This document shows positions 1 to 9,690 of a stretch of DNA of 64,000 bases, piece by piece (the stretch's first letter is position 1; the number at the start of each line of letters is the position of its first letter). The DNA lies in NCBI GenBank assembly GCA_018240505.1, contig JAFEFQ010000241.1:1-64000 (forward strand), written 5' to 3'. The notes below the pieces were generated by a model. It saw only the letters and a program-made list of their open reading frames with translations. It did no database searches and was not told the origin of the DNA. The position numbers and the translations under genes are program-made. The stretch comes from Pseudomonadota bacterium. Its GTDB lineage: Bacteria; Pseudomonadota; Gammaproteobacteria; Xanthomonadales; Rhodanobacteraceae.

Positions 1-68
1 AGGCCGCCGACGCCGAACGTCGAGACGAGCGGATCGTGAACCCAGGAATGGAAGAAATTGGAAAGCAC
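1..68 (-). CDS. nuoH: NADH-quinone oxidoreductase subunit H, start only (partial)
   Basis: The first 22 codons of a gene running off the left edge. A GTG at 66-68 lies four bases after the nuoG stop and opens a frame beginning MLSNFFHSWVHDPLVS, an amphipathic lead-in typical of NuoH, the membrane subunit at the junction of the complex I arms. The call rests on position (nuoH follows nuoG in 14-gene nuo operons), an open frame to the edge and a plausible N-terminus. No conserved NuoH core is visible, so the start codon is the least certain part. Confidence 0.75.
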   Translation of the reverse strand, partial: MLSNFFHSWVHDPLVSTFGVGG

Positions 69-72
69 GCCG

Positions 73-2486
73 TCAGGCCCTCGCTATCGTCAGTGCGCCG
101 CCGTTGCCCGGCAGCGTGCGCGTCTGCTTCCAGGTCTTCTCGATCCAGGCGCCGCCGCGCGGCACCGCGCGCGTGACCACGACCGGCAATTCCACCTCGC
201 CGGCCCCGCCGCTGACTTTCGCCCTGGCGCCATTGCCGAGGCCGAGCGCCAACGCGTCTTCGGGATGCAGGCCGAGCGAGCACACGCCGGTGAGCGGATG
301 CGCCTGCAGCGCGGGCGAGCGGCGCAGCACGGCGTCGCTGCGGTAGATCGGCACGGTCGAGATGCGCTCGAACGTCTTTGGCCCCTCTCCCGCCGGGAAA
401 GGGGTTGGGGTGAGGGTCCGGGAAATTTCGTCACGCCGCACCGAAATCGAACCCTCATCCGCCCTGCGGGCACCTTCTCCCGGGGGGAGAAGGGAAGCAA
501 CGGCAGCGCGCACCTCGCTAAATTCTGTGAAGCCGAATCCCTGCAATCCCAACGCCGCGCCAAGCGCGCGCAACACCTTCCAGCCCGGCCGCGCATCGCC
601 CGGCAGCTTTGCGCCGGCGGCGACATTCTGCACGACGCCGTCGATGTTCACGTAGCTGCCGTCGACTTCCGGCGGCAGGCCCACCGGCAGCACGACTTGC
701 GCCGTGCGCTTCACGCCGTTGCAGGCGAACGCGCCGATGTAGACGGCGAAGGCGGCGTTGTCGCGCAGCGTGTCGTAGGCGGCCGGCGAACTCGTGTCTT
801 CCGCGCCGAGGTGATAGGTGATCAGCGCCTTGGCCGGTTGCGCGAGCAGCGCCGCGCCGTTGCGACCATTGGCGCGCGGCTGCACGCCGACGCGCGCGAG
901 ACCGACGGCGTTCGCGCCTTCGACGAGTTCGTTGAACGCGCTGCCGGTCGCCTGTGCGAGGCATTTCGCCAGCGCGCGCAGCAGCGAGGCCTGGGCGTGA
1001 TGCATGGCGTCGTTGCCGAACACGAGCACCGAACCGTTCGCGTCGTGCAGCGCCTTGACCATTGCGCGCTGCGCATCGGTCGGCTTCGCCGCATCGACAA
1101 CGCCAGCGAGGTTCGCCGGCACGTTCGCACCCGCTTCGCGCGCGGCCGCGACCAGCGCGGCGAGTTCGCCGGCCAGTTGCGACGGCAGCACGATGGCCTT
1201 GCCGCCGAGGTGGAAGTCGAAATTGAAATCGTGGTCGAGTGGATTGACCGCGAATACCTTCGCGCCACGCTTCCACGCCTTGCGGATGCGATGGCCGAGC
1301 AGCGGCATCTCGTGGCGCGGATTGCTGCCGACCAGCAGCACGGCGCCGGCCTTCTCGATCTGGGCGACCGGCATCTCGAACGTCGCGCCGGTCGGGCCGC
1401 CGTCGGCGAAATCGGCGACGCGCAGGCGATGGTCGATGTTGTCGCTGCCGAGGCCGCGCACGATCTGCGCGAGCAGATGACCTTCCTCGTTCGAGGCGAA
1501 CGGCGCGACGAGCGCGCCAACGTCGGCGCCGTGCTTCTTCAGTCCTTGCGCGGCGAACGCGATCGCCTCGTCCCACGAGACTTCGACGAGTTCGCCGTTC
1601 TTGCGCACCAGTGGTTTCGTCGCGCGGTCCTGCGCGTACAGACCCTGATGCGAATAGCGGTCGCGATCCGACAGCCAGCACTCGTTGATCGCCTCGTTGT
1701 CGCGCGGCACCGTGCGCAGCACTTCGCCGCGGCGCGTGTGCAGCCACAGGTTCGAGGCCAGCGCGTCGTGATAGCCGATCGATTCGCGGGCGATCAGTTC
1801 CCAGGCGCGCGCCTTGAAACGGAATACCTTGTTGGTCAGCGCGCCGACCGGACAGACGTCGATGATGTTGCCGCCGAGTTCGCTGTCGATCGTCTTGCCG
1901 ATGTAGGTGCCGATCTCCAGATGCTCGCCACGGCCCATGCCGCCGAGTTCCGGGCTGCCAGCGACCTCAGTCATGAAGCGCACGCAGCGCGTGCACTGGA
2001 TGCAGCGCGTCATCTCGGTTTCGATCAGCGGGCCGAAGTCCTCGTCGGGCACGACGCGCTTACGTTCGGCGAAGCGCGACACCGAGCGGCCGTAACCCAT
2101 CGACAGGTCCTGCAGCTCGCATTCGCCGCCCTGGTCGCAGATCGGGCAGTCGAGCGGATGGTTGATCAGCAGGAACTCCATCACGTTGCGCTGCGCCGAC
2201 AGCGCCTTCTGCGAGGCGGTCTTGATCTTCATGCCCTCGGCGACCGGGGTCGCGCAGGCGGGCTGCGGCTTCGGCATCGGCTTGCCGCCCATCTCGACCT
2301 CGACCATGCACATGCGGCAGTTCGCGGCGATCGGCAGCTTCTCGTGGTAGCAGAAACGCGGGATCGGAATGCCGGCCTTGTCGGCGCCGGCGATGATCAT
2401 CGAATTCTTCGGCACCTGCAGCGCCTTGCCGTCGATTTCGATATTGACGAAATCCGGTGGCGCGGCGGGCGCGGTCGGCTGCGCAC

Positions 2487-2490
<4 letters not shown>
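73..2490 (-). CDS. nuoG: NADH-quinone oxidoreductase subunit G with an in-frame repeat insertion
   Basis: Large iron-sulfur subunit of the peripheral arm of complex I, carrying electrons from NuoE/F toward NuoB. The N-terminus has the [2Fe-2S] ferredoxin-like cysteines ([15 protein letters not shown]), the [14 protein letters not shown] motif for cluster N5 and later [10 protein letters not shown] and DVCPVGAL cysteines. A molybdopterin-like domain follows. The start is the ATG whose first bases overlap the nuoF stop (ATGA); the open frame extends further upstream but only through nuoF. Residues about 666-706 ([14 protein letters not shown] to PAGEGPKTF) are encoded by a palindromic repeat that also occurs between ilv/leu genes; the frame stays open and normal NuoG sequence resumes ([21 protein letters not shown]). 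At 805 aa the protein is longer than I would expect for relatives. Confidence 0.95.
382..494. repeat. Palindromic repeat, family A, copy 1, inside nuoG
   Basis: About 113 bp whose outer arms read CCCTCTCCC...GGGAAAGGGG and CACCTTCTCCC...GGGAGAAGGG, with internal TGAGGGT and ACCCTCAT forming a further inverted repeat. The same arms appear at 25508-25640, 26689-26823 and 30512-30622. This copy lies within nuoG and is translated. Confidence 0.9.
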
Positions 2491-3809
<1,319 letters not shown>

Positions 3810-3838
3810 ATTCGAATATCTCAGTCGCTTCTCTTTGC

Positions 3839-3937
3839 CGTCATTCCCGCGAACGCGGGAATCCATTTCGTTTCTTGTTCTCGAAAGCAAGATCGAAATG
3901 GATTCCGGGTTCCGCCTGCGGCGGCCCCGGAATGACG
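3839..3937. repeat. Palindromic repeat, family B, dRS3-like ends
   Basis: The 99 bp between nuoE and nuoF start with CGTCATTCCC and end with CCGGAATGACG, with CCATTTCG and CGAAATGG facing each other inside, giving a long imperfect hairpin. Bases 3843-3862 fit ATTCCC-N8-GGGAAT exactly, the rule that defines neisserial dRS3 repeats. No coding role is seen. Confidence 0.85.
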
Positions 3938-3942
3938 AGTGT

Positions 3943-4470
3943 TTATTTCAGTCCATCCAGAATCTGATCGACCGACTCCGGCGTCAGCTTCTCGTGATAA
4001 TGGCCATTGACCACCATCATCGGCGCGCCGCAGCAGGCCGCGAGGCATTCCTCTTCCTGCTTGAGATACACGCGGCCGTCCGGCGTCGACTCGCCGACCT
4101 TGATGCCGAGCTTCGATTCGCAGTGCTTGAGAATCCCCTCGCCGCCGTTGAGCCAGCACGAGATGTTCGTGCACACGGCCACGTTGTTGCGCCCGACCGG
4201 CGTGGTCTCGAACATCGAGTAGAAGCTCGCGACCTCGTAACCCCACACCGCCGGCAGGCCGAGATACTTCGTCACCGCCGTGATCAGCTCGTCGGTCAGG
4301 AAGCCGCCATTCTGTTCCTGCGCGGCGAACAGCGCCTGGATCAGCGCCGAGCGCTTGCGGTCGGGCGGAAACTTGGTCAGCCAGTGGTCGATGTGCTCGC
4401 GCGTGCGCGCGTCGAGCGCGACGAGCGGGTCGACGTCCTTGACTTCGGCGTAGTGGTTGGTTGCTTTCAT
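3943..4470 (-). CDS. nuoE: NADH-quinone oxidoreductase subunit E
   Basis: Thioredoxin-like [2Fe-2S] subunit (cluster N1a) of the NADH dehydrogenase module of complex I. The 175-residue product has the four ligand cysteines as CTNISC and, about 40 residues later, CLAACC, followed by [13 protein letters not shown]. The start ATG overlaps the nuoD stop (ATGA), indicating translational coupling. The open frame reaches far upstream through nuoD in another reading, which is an artefact. Confidence 0.95.
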   Translation of the reverse strand: MKATNHYAEVKDVDPLVALDARTREHIDHWLTKFPPDRKRSALIQALFAAQEQNGGFLTDELITAVTKYLGLPAVWGYEVASFYSMFETTPVGRNNVAVCTNISCWLNGGEGILKHCESKLGIKVGESTPDGRVYLKQEEECLAACCGAPMMVVNGHYHEKLTPESVDQILDGLK

Positions 4471-5720
4471 CGATCGACTTCTCCGAAGACGAGATCGTAG
4501 GTGCCGATCATCGCGACGACGTCGGGCAGCATGTGGCCGCGCACGATCGTGTCCATCGACGACAGATGGGCGAAGCCCGGCGCGCGCAGCTTGACGCGGA
4601 ACGGCTTGTTCGCGCCGTCGGAAATCAGGTAGCAGCCGAACTCGCCCTTCGGCGCCTCGACCGCGGCGTAGGTTTCGCCCGCGGGCACGCTGTAGCCTTC
4701 GCTGAACAGTTTGAAATGGTGGATCAGCGCTTCCATGTCGTCCTTCATTTCCTCGCGCCGCGGCGGCGAGACCTTGAAGTTGCGCAGGATCACGTCGCCC
4801 GGATTCTTCTTCAGCCAGTCCACGCACTGCGCGATGATGCGGTTGGACTGGCGCATCTCCTCGACGCGCACGAGGTAGCGGTCGTAGCAGTCGCCCTTGA
4901 CGCCGACCGGAATGTCGAAGTCCATGCTGGCGTACATCGCATACGGCTGCTTTTTGCGCAGGTCCCATTCGACGCCCGAGCCGCGCAGCATCGCGCCGGT
5001 CATGCCCCAGGCGAGCGCCTGCTCGGGCGGGACGACGCCGATGCCGACCGTGCGCTGCTTCCAGATGCGGTTGTCGGTCAGCAGCGTTTCGTATTCGTCG
5101 ACCTTGCCCGGGAAATCCCTGGTGAAGGCGTCGAGATAGTCGAGCAGCGAACCTTCGCGCCATTCGTTGCGGCGCTTGAGATCCTCGCCCTTGTGCCAGC
5201 GCGATTCCTTGTACTGCGGCATGCGATCGGGCAGGTCGCGGTAGACGCCGCCGGGACGATAGTAGGTCGCGTGCATGCGCGCGCCCGACACCGCCTCGTA
5301 GCAGTCCATCAGTTCCTCGCGCTCGCGGAACGCGTAGAGGAACACCGCCATCGCGCCGAGGTCGAGCGCGTTCGAGCCGATCCACATCAGATGGTTGAGG
5401 ATGCGCGTGATCTCGTCGAACATCGTGCGGATGTACTGCGCACGCACCGGCGCCTCGACGCCGAGCAGTTTTTCGATCGCGCGCACGTAGGCGTGCTCGT
5501 TGCACATCATCGACACGTAGTCGAGGCGGTCCATGTAGCCGATCGACTGGTTGAACGGCTTCGACTCGGCCAGCTTTTCGGTGCCCCGATGCAGGAGGCC
5601 CACGTGCGGATCGGCACGCTGGATCACCTCGCCGTCGAGCTCGAGCACGAGGCGCAGCACGCCGTGCGCCGCGGGATGCTGCGGGCCGAAGTTGATCGTG
5701 TAGTTCTTGATTTCTTGCAT
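4467..5720 (-). CDS. nuoD: NADH-quinone oxidoreductase subunit D
   Basis: 49-kDa-type subunit lining the quinone site of complex I, related to the large subunit of NiFe hydrogenases. The 417 residues begin [23 protein letters not shown], where the GPQHPAAHG motif includes the conserved quinone-site histidines, and continue with [11 protein letters not shown] and a VGxxP-like [22 protein letters not shown] segment. It ends [12 protein letters not shown], a standard C-terminus. NuoC and NuoD are separate proteins here, unlike the fusion of E. coli. A 14-base gap separates it from nuoC. Confidence 0.97.
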   Translation of the reverse strand: MQEIKNYTINFGPQHPAAHGVLRLVLELDGEVIQRADPHVGLLHRGTEKLAESKPFNQSIGYMDRLDYVSMMCNEHAYVRAIEKLLGVEAPVRAQYIRTMFDEITRILNHLMWIGSNALDLGAMAVFLYAFREREELMDCYEAVSGARMHATYYRPGGVYRDLPDRMPQYKESRWHKGEDLKRRNEWREGSLLDYLDAFTRDFPGKVDEYETLLTDNRIWKQRTVGIGVVPPEQALAWGMTGAMLRGSGVEWDLRKKQPYAMYASMDFDIPVGVKGDCYDRYLVRVEEMRQSNRIIAQCVDWLKKNPGDVILRNFKVSPPRREEMKDDMEALIHHFKLFSEGYSVPAGETYAAVEAPKGEFGCYLISDGANKPFRVKLRAPGFAHLSSMDTIVRGHMLPDVVAMIGTYDLVFGEVDR

Positions 5721-5734
5721 GAAGGTGCGTCCGT

Positions 5735-6490
5735 CTACTTCGCCGCGCTCTCGGCCTGGGCCTGGTCGTAGCGCGAGTCGTCGCGCACCACGCGCGGCAC
5801 GCCGACGCGCGGCTCGACGCTGGTCACCGGTTCGTAGATCACGCGGCCGAGCGCCTCGTCGTAGCGCACCTCGACATTGCCGATCAGCGGAAAATCCTTG
5901 CGGAACGGATGGCCGACGAAGCCATAGTCGGTGAGGATGCGACGCAGGTCCGGGTGACCGTCGAAAACGATGCCGAACAGGTCGAACGCCTCGCGCTCGA
6001 ACCAGTTCACGCCGGGCCAGATGCCGGTCAGCGACGGCACGACCGGCAACGCGTCATCCGCCGCGTGGCAGCGGATGCGCACGCGCTGGTTGTTCTTGAT
6101 CGACAGCAGCTGCGCGACCGCGGCGAAGCGCCTGTGCCCCGCGCCGACGAGCGGACGATTCGACCATTTGAAGCGACCGGGCCCCTCGCCTTCGACGCCG
6201 CGCGAGAAACCGGTCCACGACACGTCGGTCGTGTCCCACTCCGCCTGGCCGTAGCTCAGGTAGTCGACGCCGCAGACATCGATGCACTGCTCGAAATGGA
6301 AATCGGCCTCGTCGCGCAACGCCTGCGCCACCGCGAGCCAGTTTTCCGGCAGCACGTCGACGACGGTTTCGCCGCGGCTTTCGTCGGCGGAAATGACTTG
6401 CGCGCCGAGCCGCGCGGCGATGCGCTGCGCGAGCGTGGTCGGCGCAGCGGTGGCCTCGACCGGGGCGGAGTTTGCGGGCGTATCGGTCAT
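5735..6490 (-). CDS. nuoC: NADH-quinone oxidoreductase subunit C
   Basis: 30-kDa-type subunit of the connecting module of complex I; it has no cofactor and packs against NuoD and NuoB. The 251-residue protein carries the family signature [24 protein letters not shown] followed by HPFRKDFPL. The N-terminal 20 residues are a low-complexity Ala/Thr/Pro extension. The ATG at 6488-6490 overlaps the nuoB stop (ATGA), which fixes the start although the frame is open further upstream across nuoB. Confidence 0.95.
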   Translation of the reverse strand: MTDTPANSAPVEATAAPTTLAQRIAARLGAQVISADESRGETVVDVLPENWLAVAQALRDEADFHFEQCIDVCGVDYLSYGQAEWDTTDVSWTGFSRGVEGEGPGRFKWSNRPLVGAGHRRFAAVAQLLSIKNNQRVRIRCHAADDALPVVPSLTGIWPGVNWFEREAFDLFGIVFDGHPDLRRILTDYGFVGHPFRKDFPLIGNVEVRYDEALGRVIYEPVTSVEPRVGVPRVVRDDSRYDQAQAESAAK

Positions 6491-7116
6491 GCGCGGGAAA
6501 TCACGTTGTTGACGACGACCGGCCGGTGAGCTGCCTTGTTGTTCGCCGCGATCTGCTTCTCCCCGATCGGACTGGAGCGGCGGATCTTCTTCTGCAGTTG
6601 CAGGATGCCGTAGACCAGCGCCTCGGCGGTCGGCGGGCAGCCCGGCACGTAGACGTCGACCGGCACGATGCGGTCGCAGCCGCGCACGACGGCGTAGGAA
6701 TAGTGATAGTAACCGCCGCCGTTCGCGCACGAGCCCATCGAAATGACCCACTTCGGATCGGGCATCTGGTCGTAGACGCGGCGCAGCGCCGGGGCCATCT
6801 TGTTGACCAGCGTGCCGGCCACGATCATCACGTCGGACTGGCGCGGGCTCGGGCGGAACACGACGCCGTAGCGGTCGAGGTCGATGCGCGCCGCGCCGGC
6901 GTGCATCATCTCGACCGCGCAGCAGGCCAGGCCGAACGTCATCGGCCACATCGAACCGGTGCGCGCCCAGTTGATCAGCGAATCGAGCGAGGCGGTGACG
7001 AAGCCGCGCTCGAGCAACGGATTGCCCTCGCCCGGACGCAGGATGTCTTCCACCGGGCCGGTCGCGACCGGATTGGTGAACAGGTGCTTTTCAATGGTGG
7101 TGTCGGTCACTGCCAT
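6487..7116 (-). CDS. nuoB: NADH-quinone oxidoreductase subunit B
   Basis: Carries the terminal 4Fe-4S cluster N2, which passes electrons to quinone. The tandem cysteine pair is visible in [10 protein letters not shown], with further ligands in [14 protein letters not shown] and [19 protein letters not shown]. At 209 residues it is longer than many NuoB proteins because of a basic C-terminal tail ending in VNNVISRA. It overlaps nuoC by four bases; upstream, repeat C1 fills the gap to nuoA. Confidence 0.96.
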   Translation of the reverse strand: MAVTDTTIEKHLFTNPVATGPVEDILRPGEGNPLLERGFVTASLDSLINWARTGSMWPMTFGLACCAVEMMHAGAARIDLDRYGVVFRPSPRQSDVMIVAGTLVNKMAPALRRVYDQMPDPKWVISMGSCANGGGYYHYSYAVVRGCDRIVPVDVYVPGCPPTAEALVYGILQLQKKIRRSSPIGEKQIAANNKAAHRPVVVNNVISRA

Positions 7117-7134
7117 TTCGGCACGCCCTTTTTT

Positions 7135-7207
7135 GTAGGGGTTCGATTCATCGAACCCGTTCTTGCGAACCGCAACGGCGCGGGCGCAATGAATTGCGCC
7201 CCTGCGG
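7135..7207. repeat. Palindromic repeat, family C, copy 1
   Basis: Lies between nuoA and nuoB. GTAGGGGTTCGATTCATCGA with ACCC forms one near-perfect hairpin; GGGCGCAATGAATTGCGCCC forms a second at the other end. A related copy with swapped arms is at 32651-32723 and a partial one at 41531-41552. Confidence 0.8.
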
Positions 7208-7225
7208 AAACGATCAGCGAGACGA

Positions 7226-7582
7226 TCATTCCCATTCGAGCGCTCCCTTCTTCCAGCAGTAGACGAAGCCGAGCAACAGCAGCGCGAGGAACATCGCCAT
7301 CTCGACCAGCGCGACCAGACCGATCTGCTTGAACACCACCGCCCACGGAAACAGGAACGCGATTTCCAGGTCGAACAGGATGAACAGGATCGCGATCAGG
7401 TAGTAGCGCACGTCGAACTGCATGCGCGCGTCTTCGAATGCCTCGAAACCGCATTCGTACGCCTCGGATTTTTCCTTGTTCTGGCTGCGCGGGCCGAGCA
7501 CGGCGCCGATCAACAGCAGGGCGACACCGATACCTCCGGCGACGAGGATAAACAACAGAATCGGAAAGTATTCAGCCAGCAC
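7226..7582 (-). CDS. nuoA: NADH-quinone oxidoreductase subunit A
   Basis: Small membrane subunit of complex I with three predicted membrane helices (about residues 6-28, 60-82 and 88-110). The signatures [22 protein letters not shown] and [16 protein letters not shown], containing the conserved cysteine and acidic residues, are intact. The start is a GTG (7580-7582) giving [11 protein letters not shown], with a GGAGG ribosome site about eight bases upstream; the resulting 118 residues match the short NuoA of xanthomonads. The promoter at 7728-7756 lies about 150 bases upstream. Confidence 0.94.
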   Translation of the reverse strand: MLAEYFPILLFILVAGGIGVALLLIGAVLGPRSQNKEKSEAYECGFEAFEDARMQFDVRYYLIAILFILFDLEIAFLFPWAVVFKQIGLVALVEMAMFLALLLLGFVYCWKKGALEWE

Positions 7583-7727
7583 GCAAAGCCTCCGCCCACC
7601 CTTCAATTGTCTGAAAAATCCGTCCCGGTTTTTCCAGATGCGCCGAGTCCGGTGCAAGCCGCGTCGCGACAGGATGCACGACAGAACCGTCACCGCGGTC
7701 GCGCAAACGGCAGCGGCCCGGCGAAAT

Positions 7728-7756
7728 ATGATAGTCCGCGCGTTCAGTCTTGCCAA
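7728..7756 (-). promoter_or_regulatory. Predicted sigma-70 promoter of the nuo operon
   Basis: On the minus strand TTGGCA (7751-7756) and TATCAT (7728-7733) are separated by exactly 17 bases, each matching consensus at five of six positions. It points at nuoA and implies a leader of roughly 140 bases. It sits in the nuoA-tpiA divergent spacer (7583-7866); no equally good plus-strand promoter for tpiA was found. Confidence 0.6.
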
Positions 7757-7866
7757 CGCTTGCGCGACGCAACAACTTGTGATCCTCGCAGCGCGCGCGG
7801 GCCGAGGCGCACCGACAGATTGCGGCCTGCGTGTATTCTTGCCCAATTGCCCATTCGAGAATACCC

Positions 7867-8631
7867 ATGCCCCGCCGCAAACTCGTCGCCGGAAACTGGA
7901 AGATGCACGGCTCGCGCGCCTCCGCGCACGAACTGGTCGATGCAATCGCGCGCTCGCGCGCGTCAGGCGCGCTGGCCGCGATCGATGTGGCGATCCTGCC
8001 GCCGAACGTCTACCTGGCCGAACTCGCGGCGCGCCATGCGGACGCCGGCCTGATCTTCGGCGCCCAGGACGTGAGCGAGCACGAACAAGGCGCCTACACC
8101 GGCGAAACCGCGGCCGCGATGATCTGCGACATCGGCGCCACGCACACGCTGGTCGGCCACTCCGAGCGGCGCACCCTGCACCAGGAGAACGCCTTCTGTG
8201 TCGCGGAGAAATTCGCGCGCGCGCAAACAGCCGGGCTGACGCCGATCCTGTGCATCGGCGAGACGCTCGAGCAACGCGACCGCGGCCAGGCCTTCGTCGT
8301 CGTCGCGGAGCAGCTCGGCGCGACGATGGCCGCCTCGGGCGTCGCCGCACTGGACAACGCCGTCGTCGCCTACGAGCCGGTCTGGGCGATCGGCACGGGC
8401 CGCACCGCCACGCCCGCCCAGGCGCAGGAAATGCACGCCTTCATCCGTAGCAAAGTCGCCGAACTGGATGCTAGAATAGCCGGCTCGCTCCGCATCCTTT
8501 ACGGCGGCAGCGTCAAGCCGGGCAACGCGGTCGAGCTGTTCGCGCAGGCGGACATCGACGGCGGCCTGATCGGCGGCGCTTCGCTCGTGGCGGCGGATTT
8601 CCTCGCGATCTGCGCCGCGGCGCAATCCTGA
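7867..8631 (+). CDS. tpiA: Triose-phosphate isomerase
   Basis: Glycolytic enzyme interconverting dihydroxyacetone phosphate and glyceraldehyde 3-phosphate in the cytoplasm. The 254-residue protein has the complete active site: Lys12 in AGNWKMHG, His98 in VGHSERR and Glu170 in [11 protein letters not shown], plus the phosphate-binding loop [11 protein letters not shown] near the C-terminus. An in-frame upstream start exists at 7831 but would add residues before the universally conserved beginning, so the ATG at 7867 is chosen. It is divergent from nuoA and 18 bases ahead of secG. Confidence 0.97.
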   Translation: MPRRKLVAGNWKMHGSRASAHELVDAIARSRASGALAAIDVAILPPNVYLAELAARHADAGLIFGAQDVSEHEQGAYTGETAAAMICDIGATHTLVGHSERRTLHQENAFCVAEKFARAQTAGLTPILCIGETLEQRDRGQAFVVVAEQLGATMAASGVAALDNAVVAYEPVWAIGTGRTATPAQAQEMHAFIRSKVAELDARIAGSLRILYGGSVKPGNAVELFAQADIDGGLIGGASLVAADFLAICAAAQS

Positions 8632-8649
8632 ATTCCCTGGGTTTCGACA

Positions 8650-9138
8650 ATGGTTCTCACACTTTTCAACATCGTCTACGTGCTCATCGCGGTCGCGATG
8701 ACCATCCTGATCCTGCTCCAGCGCGGAGCCGGCGCGCAGGCCGGATCGGGCTTCGGCGGCGGCGCTTCGGGCACGGTGTTCGGCGCGCGCGGCGCGAGCA
8801 ACTTCCTCTCGCGCAGCACCGCGATCCTCGCCACGATCTTCTTCCTGCTCAGCCTCGCGATGGCGTGGTACCTGAAGAACGCCGGCACGATCAAGCCCGC
8901 AGACGACCTCGGCGTCATGGGCGCCCTGGACGCGCCGAAGGCGACGGTGCCTGCCACCCCGGCCGCGAACACGGACATTCCCGCGGCTCCGGCTGCCGGC
9001 AACGCGGCCCCCGCAAGCAAATCGGACGTGCCCGCCGCCCCCGCCGCGACCACGCCGCCGGTCAAGCAGGGCGATGCTCCGGCAAAGCCCGCGGAAACGA
9101 AGGCCGAGGCGCAAAAGGAAGCGCCGAAGAAGCCCTGA
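8650..9138 (+). CDS. secG: Preprotein translocase subunit SecG with a long Ala/Pro tail
   Basis: Inner-membrane partner of SecYEG in protein export. Residues 1-75 show the family pattern: a first helix (FNIVYVLIAVAMTILILLQ), the cytoplasmic loop RGAGAQAGSGFGGGASGTVFGARGA and a second helix (TAILATIFFLLSLAMAWYL). The rest, about 85 residues, is a low-complexity Ala/Pro/Lys tail with repeated PAAPA and ending EAPKKP, which has no obvious role in translocation. The tpiA-secG-tRNA-Leu order is common in proteobacteria. Confidence 0.95.
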   Translation: MVLTLFNIVYVLIAVAMTILILLQRGAGAQAGSGFGGGASGTVFGARGASNFLSRSTAILATIFFLLSLAMAWYLKNAGTIKPADDLGVMGALDAPKATVPATPAANTDIPAAPAAGNAAPASKSDVPAAPAATTPPVKQGDAPAKPAETKAEAQKEAPKKP

Positions 9139-9142
9139 TCCC

Positions 9143-9172
9143 TTTACCGGCAGAGGCGGTGACGGGTATCAT
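9143..9172 (+). promoter_or_regulatory. Predicted promoter of tRNA-Leu
   Basis: TTTACC (9143-9148) and TATCAT (9167-9172) are 18 bases apart, just after the secG stop. Transcription would begin near 9179, about 45 bases before the mature tRNA 5' end. Confidence 0.45.
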
Positions 9173-9223
9173 ATCTGGCTCGCAACAATCGGTTCCCGCG
9201 AACCGCTAGGTCGAGATCAAATT

Positions 9224-9308
9224 GCCCAGGTGGCGGAATTGGTAGACGCACTACCTTGAGGTGGTAGCGCCGTAAGGTGTGGGGGTTCGAGTCCCCCCTT
9301 GGGCACCA
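9224..9308 (+). tRNA. tRNA-Leu (anticodon GAG)
   Basis: A complete 85-base class II tRNA with encoded CCA end. The acceptor stem pairs GCCCAGG with CTTGGGC, the D-loop contains GAATTGGTAGAC, the anticodon stem CTACC/GGTAG closes the loop TTGAGGT with GAG at 9258-9260, a long variable arm follows, and the T-arm is GGGGGTTCGAGTCCCCC. GAG reads CTC and CTT codons, the codons that dominate the leader peptide at 35551-35670. Confidence 0.97.
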
Positions 9309-9351
9309 ATACAGAGTCCGGAGCAGTCCACCGCGATCCGGAAAACACCCG

Positions 9352-9383
9352 AAAAGCCCGCTCCCATGCGGGCTTTTTGTTTT
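9352..9383 (+). terminator. Intrinsic terminator after tRNA-Leu
   Basis: AAAAGCCCGC and GCGGGCTTTTT pair across a six-base loop (TCCCAT) and run into TTTTTGTTTT, a textbook rho-independent terminator 43 bases after the tRNA. Confidence 0.9.
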
Positions 9384-9690
9384 CCGCCATCCGAAGCCGT
9401 CGGCCTAGCGAATTTTGCACAAGACCAATCGAACAGATTGTCGTCAACGCCGGCGGTATCCGTGAAATGAATCGCAAAAATAAAGGCACACGGGGACGAA
9501 ACTGGGATACAGCGCAAATGTGATTGACACGGCGAAAAAACCGGCGTAGCACTTGCGCGCAATCGCTGCATGGATGTGCTCGCGATTTGCCGGCTAGCTA
9601 GCCCATTCAAAAAAAAAAAAAAAACGACGCGGCTCATTGCGATGGTCGTGATCGAACCAGGGGAACTCAACGCACTGCCGGTCGGGAGAG
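9384..9690. other. Non-coding spacer between tRNA-Leu and the hydrolase pair
   Basis: No convincing gene. The stretch is less GC-rich than its neighbours and holds a run of 16 A at 9609-9624 and a candidate plus-strand promoter (listed separately). It is the boundary between housekeeping genes and the accessory lipase/patatin pair. Confidence 0.6.
9524..9552 (+). promoter_or_regulatory. Candidate promoter for the hydrolase-patatin pair
   Basis: A perfect TTGACA (9524-9529) is followed after 17 bases by TAGCAC (9547-9552), a weak -10. It is the best plus-strand promoter ahead of the gene starting near 9691 and would leave a leader of about 130 bases containing the A16 run. Confidence 0.4.

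Noticed and set aside
382..494. nuoG as a pseudogene because of the repeat
   Set aside because: The frame stays open across the insertion and conserved NuoG sequence continues to a normal end.
3810..3890. Upstream extension of nuoF (start [18 protein letters not shown])
   Set aside because: The added residues come from repeat B and are not NuoF-like; ATG 3807-3809 gives the normal N-terminus.
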